64,000 bases of DNA from Liolophura sinensis (Eukaryota > Mollusca > Polyplacophora > Chitonida > Chitonidae): NCBI RefSeq assembly GCF_032854445.1, contig NC_088306.1, positions 19,685,764 to 19,749,763 on the forward strand, written 5' to 3'. The position numbers and the translations under genes are program-made. Shown in pieces: positions 9,784-22,515 of this stretch. Within the stretch, counting starts at the first letter, position 1; every line of letters starts with the position of its first letter. The notes under the pieces were generated by a model that was not told the DNA's origin, ran no database searches, and saw only the letters and a list, made by a program, of their open reading frames with translations.

Positions 9784-10298
9784 AGCTTATTAAGCATTGA
9801 TTATTAAATGTTAAAGGGCAGATGTACATTGTATTGTTGGCGAGTACGTGCCTGACTCTGAAGGTGCTATTTCGAAACACAAATGTGGTCTCAGGCGACA
9901 GTCAGCTCTAGAATCTATGTTATGCTCCAGAAGTGTAAATCCCAAATAATGATAACACTGTTTCGTAAACCACTTTCTAATTAATTTCTACCAATCTGAT
10001 ATGTTTAGCTATGAAGGTTGTCTCGTTTCAGTGCATCAGAGGTAAAATGCATGTTCGAAGTAAAGTCTACCGGTCAGCTACTTCCTCTTTCTGTTTCTGG
10101 GAGGCTTGTTGTCAGAACGGTAGACAGTACTACTGGCGACGAGGATGTCTGATTCTGAGGTCACAAGCTCGAAACCAGGTGTGGTCGCAGCCAATTTTCA
10201 TCATTAGAATCGGTTCTGTAGGCCTATTTAGAAAGTTTAAACCCCAGACAACGATAAAACTGTTACTTTAACCACTTTCTAAATGATATCTACAAATC

Positions 10299-10332
<34 letters not shown>

Positions 10333-10340
10333 TAATAATA
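10299..10340. repeat. (TAA)n microsatellite
   Basis: About thirteen TAA/TGA triplets directly downstream (minus-strand sense) of the ACSF2-like exon donor region. Confidence 0.9.
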
Positions 10341-10400
10341 AGTACACGATTCTGCAAATGTCGGGTGTTCCAGAAGAATAACTGAATTGTGATACATTAC

Positions 10401-10581
10401 CTTCTTCAATAATTCTGAAAAGGTCAGCGATTGGTTAAACTCCGGAAGAGAAAAGACCACGTGGTCAGGCTTTTCACGTGCGGCTTGTTCGAGCATTTGA
10501 CCAATGGTGAGGCCACATAACGGCTGAGAGGTAGCGCCATGGAAATAACTCACTTTCAGGTTTCGAGCTGGTAAACAGTCA
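10401..10581 (-). CDS. ACSF2: ACSF2-like exon (start of the acyl-CoA synthetase domain)
   Basis: This 181-bp exon lies between a TTGTATTGCAG acceptor (10582-10583) and a GTAATG donor (10400-10399). After one leading base it encodes 60 residues and ends in phase 0. The segments SYFHGATSQPLCGLTIGQML and SLTFSELLKK match the beginning of ACSF2 (SYV.G....L...TVGQCL...VRLTFAQLKE). This is the most 5' exon I can support. The mitochondrial presequence exon should lie at a higher coordinate but was not recognised among the SINE relics there. Confidence 0.78.
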
Positions 10582-10904
10582 CTGCAATACAAGCCAGGAT
10601 AAGACAAATCAGTGGAAACGAAATGTGGATACAGTTCATATAATGCCAATTAATGCGTCTCAAAAGTTAATTTTCTTCAAAATCGTATGGGAGTTCTAAC
10701 ATGTGAAACATCAGTTTTAATTCCAAAATGAAACTTCACAGAGAAGGTGAAAATGCCAGGGCTATTCCATTTAATCTGCTGAGTTTAAATCAAAATCAAT
10801 CAAGAGAAGCCCCAGCCATCCTAAAAACTTAAATCAAACTTTTTTTTATGGACAATACTTAGTGGTCTTTCATCTGACATATACTTTACGTTATTGTTTT
10901 CTTT

Positions 10905-11060
10905 GCCTTTAATATGTAATGGCGGTCAGGCTTATGGGAAGAGTAAACTGCATGAGTGTAAACCACGGCATCTGGGCATGTGCCTGACAACCCCCAGAGT
11001 TATGCCGCCTGTCCTATGCCTGGGTGTCTGGGGTAGGATTATCATATTAGCGCGGCTGAC
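10905..11060 (-). repeat. SINE-related fragment (variant)
   Basis: TAATGGCGGTCAGGCTTATGG followed by AGAGTAAAC and a GTAAACCACGGCATCTGGG block; same variant body as at 3294, 30064 and 30468. Confidence 0.35.
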
Positions 11061-11187
11061 AGGAGAGGCCGACATCAGATTACCCAACCTTATACAATAA
11101 AGCTCATCTCTTACTGTGATGATAACCTATCTGTACAGAAATTGGCGTAAAAACAAATATTAGAATTTAATTTTAAAAAAATTATCT

Positions 11188-11340
11188 AGAATATTTCACT
11201 TATACGACGGCGATCAGCATTATGGTCGCAGGTAGCCAGCATGAGCTTGACTTGAACTCAAAGCGACCGCATCGGTGAGAAGCAGCTGGGTCATCGCGCC
11301 GTGCTGGCATGCTAAACACCTCGGCCATGGAGACCCCGCT
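11188..11340 (-). repeat. SINE family A with internal deletion
   Basis: The tail-side core (TTCACTTATACGACGGCGAT) joins directly to the B-box side (GCCAGCATGAGCTTGACTTG) and the head (CTCGGCCATGGAGACCCC). The GGGCAGAGCCCGG-GGTTGCTG centre is lost. Confidence 0.8.
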
Positions 11341-12848
11341 CCAGTAAAAATCACCCAATGATAAAATGTAAACAACGTATATCTCTGATTGGAAGCAGTC
11401 ATTAGGGATCATTCGGGTTACTCACGTCAATGGGGTGTCTTTTCTTGCACAATATGCAACTCGTTTCCACTCAGACTTGACGATTGCTCTTTTGCAATGG
11501 ATAAGATGCATAGATGCATGTTTGCCCCCTAACCGTCATCACAAATCCAGGAATAAACAATAACCTGCACATCTACTTTTAGACGGGATATGTTCCTCAG
11601 TGAGAAATGTAATGATTCGAGCACTCGAGTAATACGTAGGTTTCCAGATACGACGTTACAACACAGTGACGTCCATTTGTGACATGACATTGTTACTTTA
11701 CGTCTACCGCGCCGGTAGGGCCAATCTGCCAATTTTAACATGGGGTGGTACATAGAATAAAGAAAACTAATTAAAAAGGATTTGATTGATCCTCGGAATT
11801 ATGCTCTGGGCTGGGTTTGGGCTCCTAATAATGATAATAAAAATAGTGATGTTTTGCCGGTACTTTGATCTAAACACGATCACTGCCATGTTAAAACATA
11901 GGCAAATAGCCGTGCTCTTTCGAATAGTGACGACGTCATTTTGTGCTGTGACGCCATTGTGCTGTCGTGATGATGTAATTCGAAAACAGCGCATTGATGT
12001 CGAGCTGATTTTACATCACAGAAGGTGATTTCTGTAGTTACTTTTGTCTACTGGTTAGCCTTTTGCATTATTTGGATGTAAACATGGCTACACTTGCTAG
12101 AGCCCATTTCAAACTGTCTGTTAATATGAATTAAAATATGTTCATGATCTGATTAAAGATCCTAAGAAAATGTTTGTAGACAGACCTATTCGGAAAGAGT
12201 AACGCTATATATTTCTGATGATATACAATATGTATATGGCTACCCTTTTTTTCTAAAGATTGTGTCCAAAACAGACCTTGCAGCGATTATCTGTTGTAAA
12301 AAGTCAATTTTTTTAAATCATCGATTTTTATGACCACTGGCATGGGAAGTATAGTTAGCAACAGTAAAACACTGCAATAAAGCGTCCTCGTGAAAGCACA
12401 TAATGATAAACCCTTCAAGAAAAATATAGCAATTCCTTTAGTTTCAAAACCACGTAGTGAAATGTAAAAGGTAGCTCACACATACATATTGTTGTATCAC
12501 CTGGATATTAACCCATCGGTGAGTTCGAAACAAACCACTTTTGGTCTAATGGGTAACTTCACAGACATAAGTTCCCATTGGTGCCTTTGTTAAGTTTCTT
12601 TTTTATAATGTTATCGAGATGTCTGTGCCAGATATCGAAGTAAATGTAGGACAATTCTGAGGTGGTTTATAAACCTAAAGGTGAATAGGCTACATAGCAT
12701 AATGTGTCCAACTGGTGTCGGATATCTCGTCGTGGCTGATATACAACATATTTTCTTTTTTGCATAAAAATTACATAGTTTAAAACAGTAAAGGGCAAAA
12801 TTAACATTGATTTTTTCCTGAGCATATAATTATGAGATTCCGTTCAGC
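11341..12848. other. no gene recognised
   Basis: AT-rich sequence without a recognisable exon or repeat. Open frames of about 70-80 codons at 11529-11753 and 11767-12028 show no family features and lie on both strands of the same DNA. Confidence 0.5.
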
Positions 12849-12989
12849 ATAACTTTCGACCTAGTAAGAATTTTGAAAGAGTAAAATTTTCGGCCTACTT
12901 TCAACCTAGAGAGTCTTTCGGCCTAGTAAAACATTTGGGCTGTTCAAATTTTCGGCCTTGTGAGACTTTTGACCTTGGATGAATATTGG
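12849..12989. repeat. Degenerate TTTCGGCCTAGTAAG minisatellite
   Basis: Five or six imperfect repeats of a TTTCGRCCTAGTAAGA-like core at irregular 20-30 bp spacing. Confidence 0.5.
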
Positions 12990-13028
12990 CCTCGTAAGAT
13001 AGTAAAATGAAACAGTAGCACTGACGGT

Positions 13029-13089
13029 CGCCTCCGTCGTACACGTGCAATATTCTTGAGTGCGGCGTAAAATAGCAATCAAATAAAAC
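13029..13089 (+). repeat. SINE family A tail fragment
   Basis: CGTCGTACACGTGCAATATT, then TTGAGTGCGGCGTAAAA and AATCAAATAAAA. Only the last third of the element is present. Confidence 0.65.
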
Positions 13090-13300
13090 AGCGGCAATTA
13101 TTACCTGCTCAAACAAAACCGATGAAGCATATATATAATCAGTAAAATAATATATAATATAATTACTATTATTTTTATTTTTCTTTATACAAGTTAACAC
13201 TCTACTTGTATACCTATATATGCAAATCTATGCATTTGTTTGTTTGGATATGCAGTCTTTGCATATGCATGGCAATAAATACAATGCATATGGCATAACT

Positions 13301-14806
13301 AAGGAAGCAATCACAGTTCTGTGATAGCTGGTGTCTGTTCAAAGATAACTGATGAAATGATCACAACTACGTGATAACTGGTACCTGGTCAAACATAGCT
13401 GATGAAGCAATTTCAAATGTGTGAAAACTGGAATCTGTTCTTAAAAAGCAATGAAGCAATCACGACTGTGTGGTAAATATCTGCTCAAACGTAACCGATG
13501 AAAAAATCCCAGCTGTGTGATAACTGACATCTGCTCAAACGTAACCGATGAAGCAATCCCAGCTGTGTGATAACTGACATCTGCTCAAACGTAACCAATG
13601 AAGCAATCCCAGCAGTGTGATAACTGACATCTGCTCAAACGTAACTGATGAAACAATTCCAGCTGTATGATAACTGACATCTGCTCAAACGTAACCGATG
13701 AAAAAATCCCAGGTGTGAGATAACTGACATCTGTTCAAACGTAACCGATGAAGCAATCGCAGCTGTGTGATAACTGACATCTGCTCAAACATAACCGATG
13801 AAGCAATCCCAGCTGTATGATAAATGACATCTGCTCAAACGTAACCGATGAAGCAATCCCAGCTGTGTGATAACTGACATCTGCTCAAACGTAACTGATG
13901 GAAAAATCCCAGGTGTGTGATAACTGACATCTGTTCAAACGTAACCGATGAAGAAATCCCAGCAGTGTGATAAATGACATCTGCTCAAACGTAACCGATA
14001 AAGCAATCGCAGCTGTGTGATAACTGACATTTGCTCAAACATAACCGATGAAGCAATCCCAGCTGTATGATAAGTGACATCTGCTCAAACGTAACCGATG
14101 AAGCAATCCAGCTGTATGATAAATGACATCTGCTCAAACGTAACTGATGGAAAAATCCCAGCTGTGTGATAACTGACATCTGCTCAAACATAACCGATGA
14201 AGCAATCCCAGCTGTATGATAACTGACATCTGCTCAAACGTAAACGATGAAACAATCCCAGCTGTATGATAACTGACATCTGCTCAAACGTAACCGATGA
14301 AACAATCCCAGCTGTATGATAACTGACATCTGCTCAAACGTAACCGATGAAGCAATCGCAGCTGTGTGATAACTGACATCTGCTCAAACATAACCGATGA
14401 AGCAATCCCAGCAGTGTGATAAAGAAATGTGCTCAAACGTAACCGGTGAAGCAATCCCAGCTGTGTGATAAATGACATCTACTCAAACGTAGCCGATGGA
14501 ACAATCCCAGCTGTGTGATAACTGACATTTGCTCAAACGTAACTGATGGAAAAATCCCAGCTGTGTGATAACTGACATCTGCTCAAACGTAACCGATGAA
14601 ACAATCCCAGCAGTGTGATAACTGACATCTGCTCAAACGTAACCGATGAAACAATCCCAGCAGTGTGATAACTGACATCTGCTCAAACATAACCGATGAA
14701 GCAATCGCAGTTCTGTGATAACTGACATCTGCTCAAACATAACCGATGAAGCAATCCCAGCTGTGTGATAAATGACATCTACTCAAAGGTCACCAATGAA
14801 GCAATC
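13301..14806. repeat. 50-bp unit satellite array
   Basis: About 30 head-to-tail units of 50 bp. The recurring CTGCTCAAACGTAACCGATG start lies at 13531, 13581, 13631 and so on, with AAGCAATCCCAGCTGTGTGA and TAACTGACAT completing the unit. Units at both edges (13301-13480 and after 14780) are diverged, while the centre is homogeneous. Because 50 is not a multiple of three, and stops occur, it is not coding. An isolated copy of the unit core lies outside the array at about 13104-13128. Confidence 0.95.
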
Positions 14807-15861
14807 ACAACTTAATATTCTGCATGGAGTGAAAATTTCCAGTCATATAAAAATAACCAGCCCTTCAACTAGCCAATGAATCAAGCGACCCCCTCTCGCC
14901 CCCCTCGCCCCCCCCCAAAGAACAACGACACAACTGATAATCGCGATTCACAAGCTCACAATATTCAGTTATATAAAAACAAGTCCTGGAATGTGCTTGA
15001 AGAAATACAACCGTTTCCGACAAGGTGTCAAGCTGTTATACAACCGGCGATGTCCTGTTCTACTTTCAGACCCCATCCTTTTCGTCTGCATGTGTAGTGA
15101 CGATCATAATGTTTGTTTTTCTACCCCCAGGACATATTGTTTAACTGCCTGCTAGCATTATATTCCCCAGTGCCTTCCTACGTATCTATACAACGAGAAG
15201 CTACCGGGGTTATGGTAAGGTCAGACCTTAATTCAATAGTATGGCTTTGCCCACGCTTAAAATTATTAGACAGAGGGACGAGAAACGGTCATTGACTTCA
15301 TGTAATCAGCTGTGCCTACAAATAATACACCAACCAAGCTCGTCGCGTCGCAGGATTTTTCGATGATCATGTCGACTAAAATCAGCGGTAATTTTAATAA
15401 TATTCTGAACCTTCAAAAAAATGTGCCCGTAAACATGTTACTTGGTAACAGGAATGAATGAATGATTATGGCTTAAACTCATACAGGCAACATTTTGGAT
15501 AGCAGGATTAATAGAATGTACATCTGTGTATGAAAATGCAACCTGCTCTTAACCTGCTCTGCAACCTGAACTTAACTAGCTAAAAACTTATATATAACTG
15601 TTCCATGTTAAAAATGTGTTCACATAAAAACTCACACATTTACAACTTGTGTGTATGTGCGTGTATATATTCTCAAAAGAGCAAATCGGTTACATTTTAA
15701 AGAAGGTCTGTTATCTGAGTGATGCTGGAATGTATTCTGTTATTGCAACATATTTTTCTCTTAAATTTAACACACATATTCTACTATTCATTCAACAGTC
15801 TATTTAATATCCGTGTCATATTGTATAAAATCACCACGATCTATTAGACTAACAGGGTAAT
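14807..15861. other. no gene recognised
   Basis: AT-rich DNA with a CCCCCTC/CCCCCCC-rich patch near 14890. No exon or transposon feature was seen. Confidence 0.5.
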
Positions 15862-15957
15862 GTGTTGATTTATTTATTTGATTGGTGTTTTCCACCGTAC
15901 TCCAAAATATTTCACTTATACGACAGCGTCCAGCATTATGTTGGCCGGAAACGGGGA
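15862..15957 (-). repeat. SINE family A, 5'-truncated
   Basis: TTATTTGATTGGTGTTTTCC, TTCACTTATACGACAGCGTC and GGCCGGAAACGGGGAG, then an (AGAG)n stretch where the body should continue. Confidence 0.75.
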
Positions 15958-16176
15958 GAAAGAGAGAAAGAGAGAGATCAAAAAGCAAAACTATTACTCA
16001 TTATAAATTAGTAAAGAATCAAACAGTAATACATTTCATTATATACATTAACCAGAATATACTTGAATAATCTATAACAATGTGTGGTTAATTGATACAC
16101 ATATGTGGTCAAAATGGTCGAATACATTATATAGCTACATTGCCAGTGATGCATGACATCTGTCATGTGCATGATT

Positions 16177-16443
16177 TTATTTTTATTTATTTGATTAGTG
16201 TTTTATGCAGTACTCAAGAATATTTCAATTATATGACGGCAGCCAGCATTATGGTAAGTGGAAACCGGGCAGAACCCGGGGGAAACCCACGACCATCCGC
16301 AGGTTGCTGCCAGACCTTCCCACGTACGGCCGGAGAGGAAGCCAGCATGAGCTGGAATTGAACTCACAGCGATCGCATTGGTGAGAGGCTCCAGGGTAAC
16401 TGCGCTGCGCTAGCGCGCTAATCAACTGAGCCACGGAGGCCCC
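16177..16443 (-). repeat. SINE family A, full length
   Basis: The best-preserved copy. On the minus strand it has the GGGGCCTCCGTGGCTCAG head, GCGCTAGCGCAGCGCAG, B box GTGAGTTCAATTCC, complete core, tail and ATAAATAAA run. It is a useful consensus for the others. Confidence 0.9.
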
Positions 16444-16587
16444 CCGTCATGTGCATGAAGCTGGAATAACAGTATTCCTATGCCAGATCAATATGTTTGA
16501 CTATTTTTTTGTATGAAAAGTATTCTTTAGGGTTATTTGGTTTATGGCAAAAGCTACGAAAAAGACTACATATGATCTCAGCCTGCA

Positions 16588-16652
16588 CTATAGTCTGTTT
16601 CTTTTAACTTGTCGCCTATAGTCAGCTCTCTGTAAAATCAGTCATGCGTGTC
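16588..16652 (+). repeat. Unclassified dispersed repeat, copy 1
   Basis: TTTCTTTTAACTTGTCGCC, then TATAGTCAGCTCTCTGTAAA and ATCAGTCAT. Closely similar to 26256-26318, and in part to 29975-30035 on the other strand. No coding or tRNA-like feature. Confidence 0.55.
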
Positions 16653-16823
16653 ACCCCCAGTAAGCTACATATATCTATATATGCAGGATGTTATGTTATT
16701 GCAAACAAATTGTAGCTAGTGTACTATTTTTAGTTCATAATGTTAAAATCCGCCAGCTTCTTTTCTAGGGAACTGCCTATGGTAACGTTGTTATCATTCA
16801 GAAAGAAGTGGCATGCTAGACAA

Positions 16824-16953
16824 TTCTCCGGCCGTACTTGGGAAGGTCTGCGGATGGTCGTGGGTTTCCTCCCACCATAATGCTGATCGCCGTCGTATAA
16901 GTGAAATATTCTTGAATACTTCATATAAGCGCTAATAAAATAAATACATAAAT
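16824..16953 (+). repeat. SINE family A, head truncated
   Basis: Core (GGCCGTACTTGGGAAGGTCT, CCCACCATAATGCTGATCG) and a modified tail (TTGAATACTTCATATAAGCG) before (AAATA)n. Confidence 0.75.
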
Positions 16954-17214
16954 GAAAATGTTAGACAATGGGCGTGATCTGTTTTACTACGCAACTCGAC
17001 CACAAGCAGTCATATGTGCAGTCATAAATTTGCTTATTGCTTAACTGATATGCCAGCCACTTCATTCTTTTTTAAAATTATTTAGGGTATTTAACAGAAA
17101 TGTACAGATTACACGCTTTCCAGCTGTTCGATGATGAGTATGTACATTGCATAAATATTTGTGAGGTGTAAATAACAGTTTGAAACATTGGCCAGTTTCG
17201 TAAAGACCAGTTAA

Positions 17215-20200
17215 AACTGTTAGAGCGTAATGTTTTGAGGGACATTTTCAGGATCACCTCATTAAAAGATGTGGGGAAAATACAAAAGATCACCAGACTA
17301 AACACTCAGCATAAAGTAATGTTTTGTTGGACACTTTCTGGATCACCTCATTAAAAGATGTGGGGAAAATACAAAAGATCACCAGACTAAACACTCAGCA
17401 TAAAGTAATGTTTTGGTGGACATTTTCTGGATCACCTCATTAAAAGATGTGGGGAAAATACAAAAGATCACCAGACTAAACACTCAGCATAAAGTAATGT
17501 TTTGGTGGACACTTTGTGGATCACCTCATTAAAAGATGTGGGGAAAATATAAAAGATCACCAGACTAAACACTCAGCATAAAGTAATGTTTTGGTGGACA
17601 CTTTCTGGATCACCTGATTAAAAGATATGGGGAAAATTGAAAAGATCACCAGACTAAACACTCAGCATAAAGTAATGTTTTGTTGGACACTTTCTGGATC
17701 ACCTCATTAAAAGATGTGGGGAAAATACAAAAGATCACCAGACTAAACACTCAGCATAAAGTAATGTTTTGGTGGACACTTTGTGGATCACCTCATTAAA
17801 AGATGTGGGGAAAATATAAAAGATCACCAGACTAAACACTCAGCATAAAGTAATGTTTTGTTGGACACTTTCAGAATCACCTGATAAAAAGATATGGCAA
17901 AAATGCAAAAGATCACCAGACTAAACACTCAGCATAAAGTAATGTTTTGGTGGACATTTTCTGGATCACCTCATTAAAAGATGTGGGGAAAATACAAAAG
18001 ATCACCAGACTAAACACTCAGCATAAAGTAATGTTTTGGTGGACACTTTGTGGATCACCTCATTAAAAGATGTGGGGAAAATACAAAAGATCACCAGACT
18101 AAACACTCAGAATAAAGTAATGTTTTGGTGGACACTTTCTGGATCACCTGATTAAAAGATATGGGGAAAATTGAAAAGATCACCAGACTAAACACTCAGC
18201 ATAAAGTAATGTTTTTGTTGGACACTTTCTGGATCACCTCATTAAAAGATGTGGGGAAAATACAAAAGATCACCAGACTAGACACTCAGCATAAAGTAAT
18301 GTTTTGGTGGACACTTTCTGGATCACCTGATTAAAAGATGTGGGGAAAATACAAAAGATCACCAGACTAAACACTCAGCATAAAGTAATGTTTTGGTGGA
18401 CACTTTCTGGATCACCTGATTAAAAGGTATGGGGAAAATTGAAAAGATCACCAGACTAAACACTCAGCATAAAGTAATGTTTTGGTGGACACTTTCTGGA
18501 TCACCTCATTAAAAGATGTGGGGAAAATACAAAAGATCACCAGACTAAACACTCAGCATAAAGTAATGTTTTGGTGGACACTTTGTGGATCACCTCATTA
18601 AAAGATGTGGGGAAAATAGAAAAGATCACCAGACTAAACACTCAGCATAAAGTAATGTTTTGGTGGACACTTTCTGGATCACCTCATTAAAAGATATGGG
18701 GAAAATTGAAAAGATCACCAGACTAAACACTCAGCATAAAGTAATGTTTTGGTGGACATTTTCTGGATTCACCTCATTAAAAGATATGGGGAAAATACAA
18801 AAGATCACCAGAAAAAACATTCTGCATAAAGTAATGTTTTGGTGGACATTTTAAGGATCACCCCCATAAAAGATGTGGGGAAAAGACAAAAGATCACCAG
18901 ACTAAACACTCAGCATAAAGTAATGTTTTGAGGGACACTCTCTGGATCACCTGATTAAAAGGTATGGGGAAAATACAAAAGATCACCAGACTAAACACTC
19001 AGCATAAAGTAATGTTTTGGTGGACACTTTGTGGATCACCCTCATTAAAGATGTGGGGAAAATAGAAAAGATCACCAGACTAAACACTCAGCATAAAGTA
19101 ATGTTTTGGTGGACACTTTCTGGAATCACCTCATTAAAAGATATGGGGAAAATTGAAAAGATCACCAGACTAAACACTCAGCATAAAGTAATGTTTTGGT
19201 GGACATTTTCTGGATCACCTCATTAAAAGATATGGGGAAAATACAAAAGATCACCAGAAAAAACATTCTGCATAAAGTAATGTTTTGGTGGACATTTTAA
19301 GGATCACCCCCATAAAAGATGTGGGGAAAAGACAAAAGATCACCAGACTAAACACTCAGCATAAAGTAATGTTTTGAGGGACACTCTCTGGATCACCTGA
19401 TTAAAAGGTATGGGGAAAATACAAAAGATCACCAGACTAAACACTCAGCATAAAGTAATGTTTTGGTGGACACTTTGTGGATCACCTCATTAAAAGATCA
19501 CCAGACTAAACACTCAGCATAAAGTAATGTTTTGGTGGACACTTTCTGGATCACCTGATTAAAAGGTATGGGGAAAATTGAAAAGATCACCAGACTAAAC
19601 ACTCAGCATAAAGTAATGTTTTGGTGGACACTTTCTGGATCACCTCATTAAAAGATGTGGGGAAAATACAAAAGATCACCAGACTAAACACTCAGCATAA
19701 AGTAATGTTTTGGTGGACACTTTGTGGATCACCTCATTAAAAGATGTGGGGAAAATAGAAAAGATCACCAGACTAAACACTCAGCATAAAGTAATGTTTT
19801 GGTGGACACTTTCTGGATCACCTCATTAAAAGATATGGGGAAAATTGAAAAGATCACCAGACTAAACACTCAGCATAAAGTAATGTTTTGGTGGACATTT
19901 TCTGGATCACCTCATAAAAGATATGGGGAAAATACAAAAGATCACCAGAAAAAACATTCTGCATAAAGTAATGTTTTGGTGGACATTTTAAGGATCACCC
20001 CCATAAAAGATGTGGGGAAAAGACAAAAGATCACCAGACTAAACACTCAGCATAAAGTAATGTTTTGAGGGACACTCTCTGGATCACCTGATTAAAAGGT
20101 ATGGGGAAAATACAAAAAGATCACCAGACTAAACACTCAGCATAAAGTAATGTTTTGGTGGACACTTTGTGGATCACCTCATTAAAAGATGTGGGGAAAA

Positions 20201-21290
20201 TAGAAAAGATCACCAGACTAAACACTCAGCATAAAGTAATGTTTTGGTGGACACTTTCTGGATCACCTCATTAAAAGATATGGGGAAAATTGAAAAGATC
20301 ACCAGACTAAACACTCAGCATAAAGTAATGTTTTGGTGGACATTTTCTGGATCACCTCATTAAAAGATATGGGGAAAATACAAAAGATCACCAGAAAAAA
20401 CATTCTGCATAAAGTAATGTTTTGGTGGACATTTTAAGGATCACCCCCATAAAAGATGTGGGGAAAAGACAAAAGATCACCAGACTAAACACTCAGCATA
20501 AAGTAATGTTTTGAGGGACACTCTCTGGATCACCTGATTAAAAGGTATGGGGAAAAATACAAAAGATCACCAGACTAAACACTCAGCATAAAGTAATGTT
20601 TTGGTGGACACTTTGTGGATCACCTCATTAAAAGATCACCAGACTAAACACTCAGCATAAAGTAATGTTTTGGGGGGCATTTCTGGATCACCTGATTAAA
20701 GATGTGGGGAAAAGACAAAGATCACCAGACTAAACACTCAGCATAAAGTAATGTTTTGGTGGACATTTTCTGGATTCACCTTATTAAAAGATGTGGGGAA
20801 AATATAAAAGATCACCAGACTAAACACTCAGCATAAAGTAATGTTTTGGTGGACACTTTCTGGATCACCTCATTAAAAGATATGGGGAAAATAGAAAAGA
20901 TCACCAGACTAAACACTCAGCATAAAGTAATGTTTTGGTGGACATTTTCTGGATCACCTGATTAAAAGATGTGGGGAAAATACAAAAGATCACCAGACTA
21001 AACACTCAGCATAAAGTAATGTTTTGGTGGACACTTTGTGGATCACTTGATTAAAAGATGTGGGGAAAATACAAAAGATCATCAGACAAAACACTCAGCA
21101 TAAAGTAATGTTTTGAGGGACACTTTCAGAATCACCTCATTAAAAGATGTGGGAAGCTACAGAAGATCACCAAACTAAACATTCTGCACAATGTCATGTT
21201 TTGGTGGACACTTTCAGGATCCTCTTATTAAAAGATGTGGGAAGCTACAGAAGATCACCAAACTAAACATTCTGCATAAAGTAATGTTTT
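17215..21290. repeat. 89-bp unit satellite array with higher-order structure
   Basis: About 45 units of 89 bp. Successive AGATCACCAGACTAAACACT starts at 17287 and 17376 give the period. Each unit holds TAATGTTTTG(G/A)(T/G)GGACA, GGATCACCT and AAAGATRTGGGGAAAA. Variant units recur in fixed order: the TTTTAAGGATCACCCCCAT variant is at 18844, 19290, 19981 and 20427, spaced 446, 691 and 446 bp. Equivalent positions therefore repeat at 1137 bp, and a truncated unit recurs at 19491 and 20629. This is a duplicated ~1.14-kb block with a five-unit repeat inside. Confidence 0.95.
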
Positions 21291-21545
21291 GACGTTCACG
21301 CGGCTAAATGTTCTATGCAGTATAATGTTGTGGAAAAAACTTCAGGATCACGTGACTAATGGCTATGTATAATGTCATAATGTAGGGAAAACTTTGAGGA
21401 CAACCCGAGCAAACGTTCTGTATGATGTCATGTTGTGGAAAAGGCTTTAAGGATTATAGTGTTATATAGTGGGGGAGAACTTTGGGGATCACCAGATTAA
21501 ACGTTCAACTTCTATACACTGTCATATCATGGGAAAAACAGGTGG
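21291..21545. repeat. Decayed edge of the 89-bp satellite
   Basis: Three to four strongly diverged units (TTCTATGCAGTATAATGTTG, CAGGATCACGTGACTAA, TGTCATAATGTAGGGAAAAC). They trail off from the homogeneous array. Confidence 0.65.
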
Positions 21546-21663
21546 GGAACAGTTATTATAATTACTTTAGAGTCAGGCTGAGACAAACACCGTGTGTAAT
21601 TTGACTTCTTGCACCTCGGTGCCTTATTAAATATTACATCACTCAAGATGATTAGGTCACTCA

Positions 21664-21917
21664 AATTTCAGCGGCCGCGGGCCTCTCTCCAATGCGTTCC
21701 CTGTGAGTTAAAGACCAGCTTTGACTTCCACTTCGGAAGCTTTGGCTTCCACTACAGTCGTACACAGGAAGGTATGTCAGTAACTTGCGGATGATCGTAG
21801 GTTTTCCGCGGGCTCTGTCTAGTTTTCTTCCACTACAATGTTGGCTACCGTCTTAAAAGTGAAATATCCTTGAGTATAGCGTAAAGCAACAATTGAGTAA
21901 GTAAATTAATAAATAAA
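21664..21917 (+). repeat. SINE family A, diverged, near full length
   Basis: The head is degenerate (CCGCGGGCCTCTC). B box GTGAGTTAAAGACC, core with a GACTTCCACTTCGGAAGC insertion, tail TTGAGTATAGCGTAAAGC and (AATA)n follow. Confidence 0.7.
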
Positions 21918-22515
21918 GGTACTTGGTACGGTAAGGCGAAAAATCGGCCCCACAGAGGTACGATCAGAAAGAGCAAATTTCAAAATCCCAGCAGAACTGT
22001 GTTAATTTCCAAATCGGAAGTATACAACTTGGTGAAAGCACCAATACACGTCATATGGCCGCAAAAAGAGGTGGTAACTTAATAATAGCTCGATTAAATT
22101 GCACTCTCGATCAAAAACGCCAATTTTTCGTCCAAACGAGGCACTGTGTTCTTAATTTACAGTATGAAGATCAAAATTAACCAGAAACATATCTTTGTTA
22201 AGACTTTCATGTGTGTATATCTACGTGCTGTCAAAATTCCGTGTTGATTAACATTTTCCCTTCAAATGCAGAACATAAACTTTATAAAGTGATCAATTTT
22301 GTTTTATTTTGGCAAGTTTAAAATCCGTATTTCTGGCATAGTCGATCACACATACTTCATAGCCCAGTGAACTAACCAAGTTATTGTGGAGGTTGCACCT
22401 TAATGAAGAATTGAAATCTTTGTTCGCTTGTTTTAGTTTGGAAACACAGGAGAAATATAAGGCTGAAAGTTACATGTGTTATTTATTTATTTATGAAATT
22501 TATGCAGTCGCTGTC
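21918..22515. other. no gene recognised
   Basis: AT-rich sequence without exon or transposon features that I can name. Confidence 0.5.

Noticed and set aside
11767-12028. Overlapping 75-80 codon frames on both strands
   Set aside because: Both strands are open over the same bases with no family features; treated as chance.
13301-14806. CRISPR-like array
   Set aside because: Units are contiguous 50-bp repeats without unique spacers, and the genome is eukaryotic.
17215-21290. Coding repeats in the 89-bp array
   Set aside because: The 89-bp period shifts frame at each unit and stops occur in most units.
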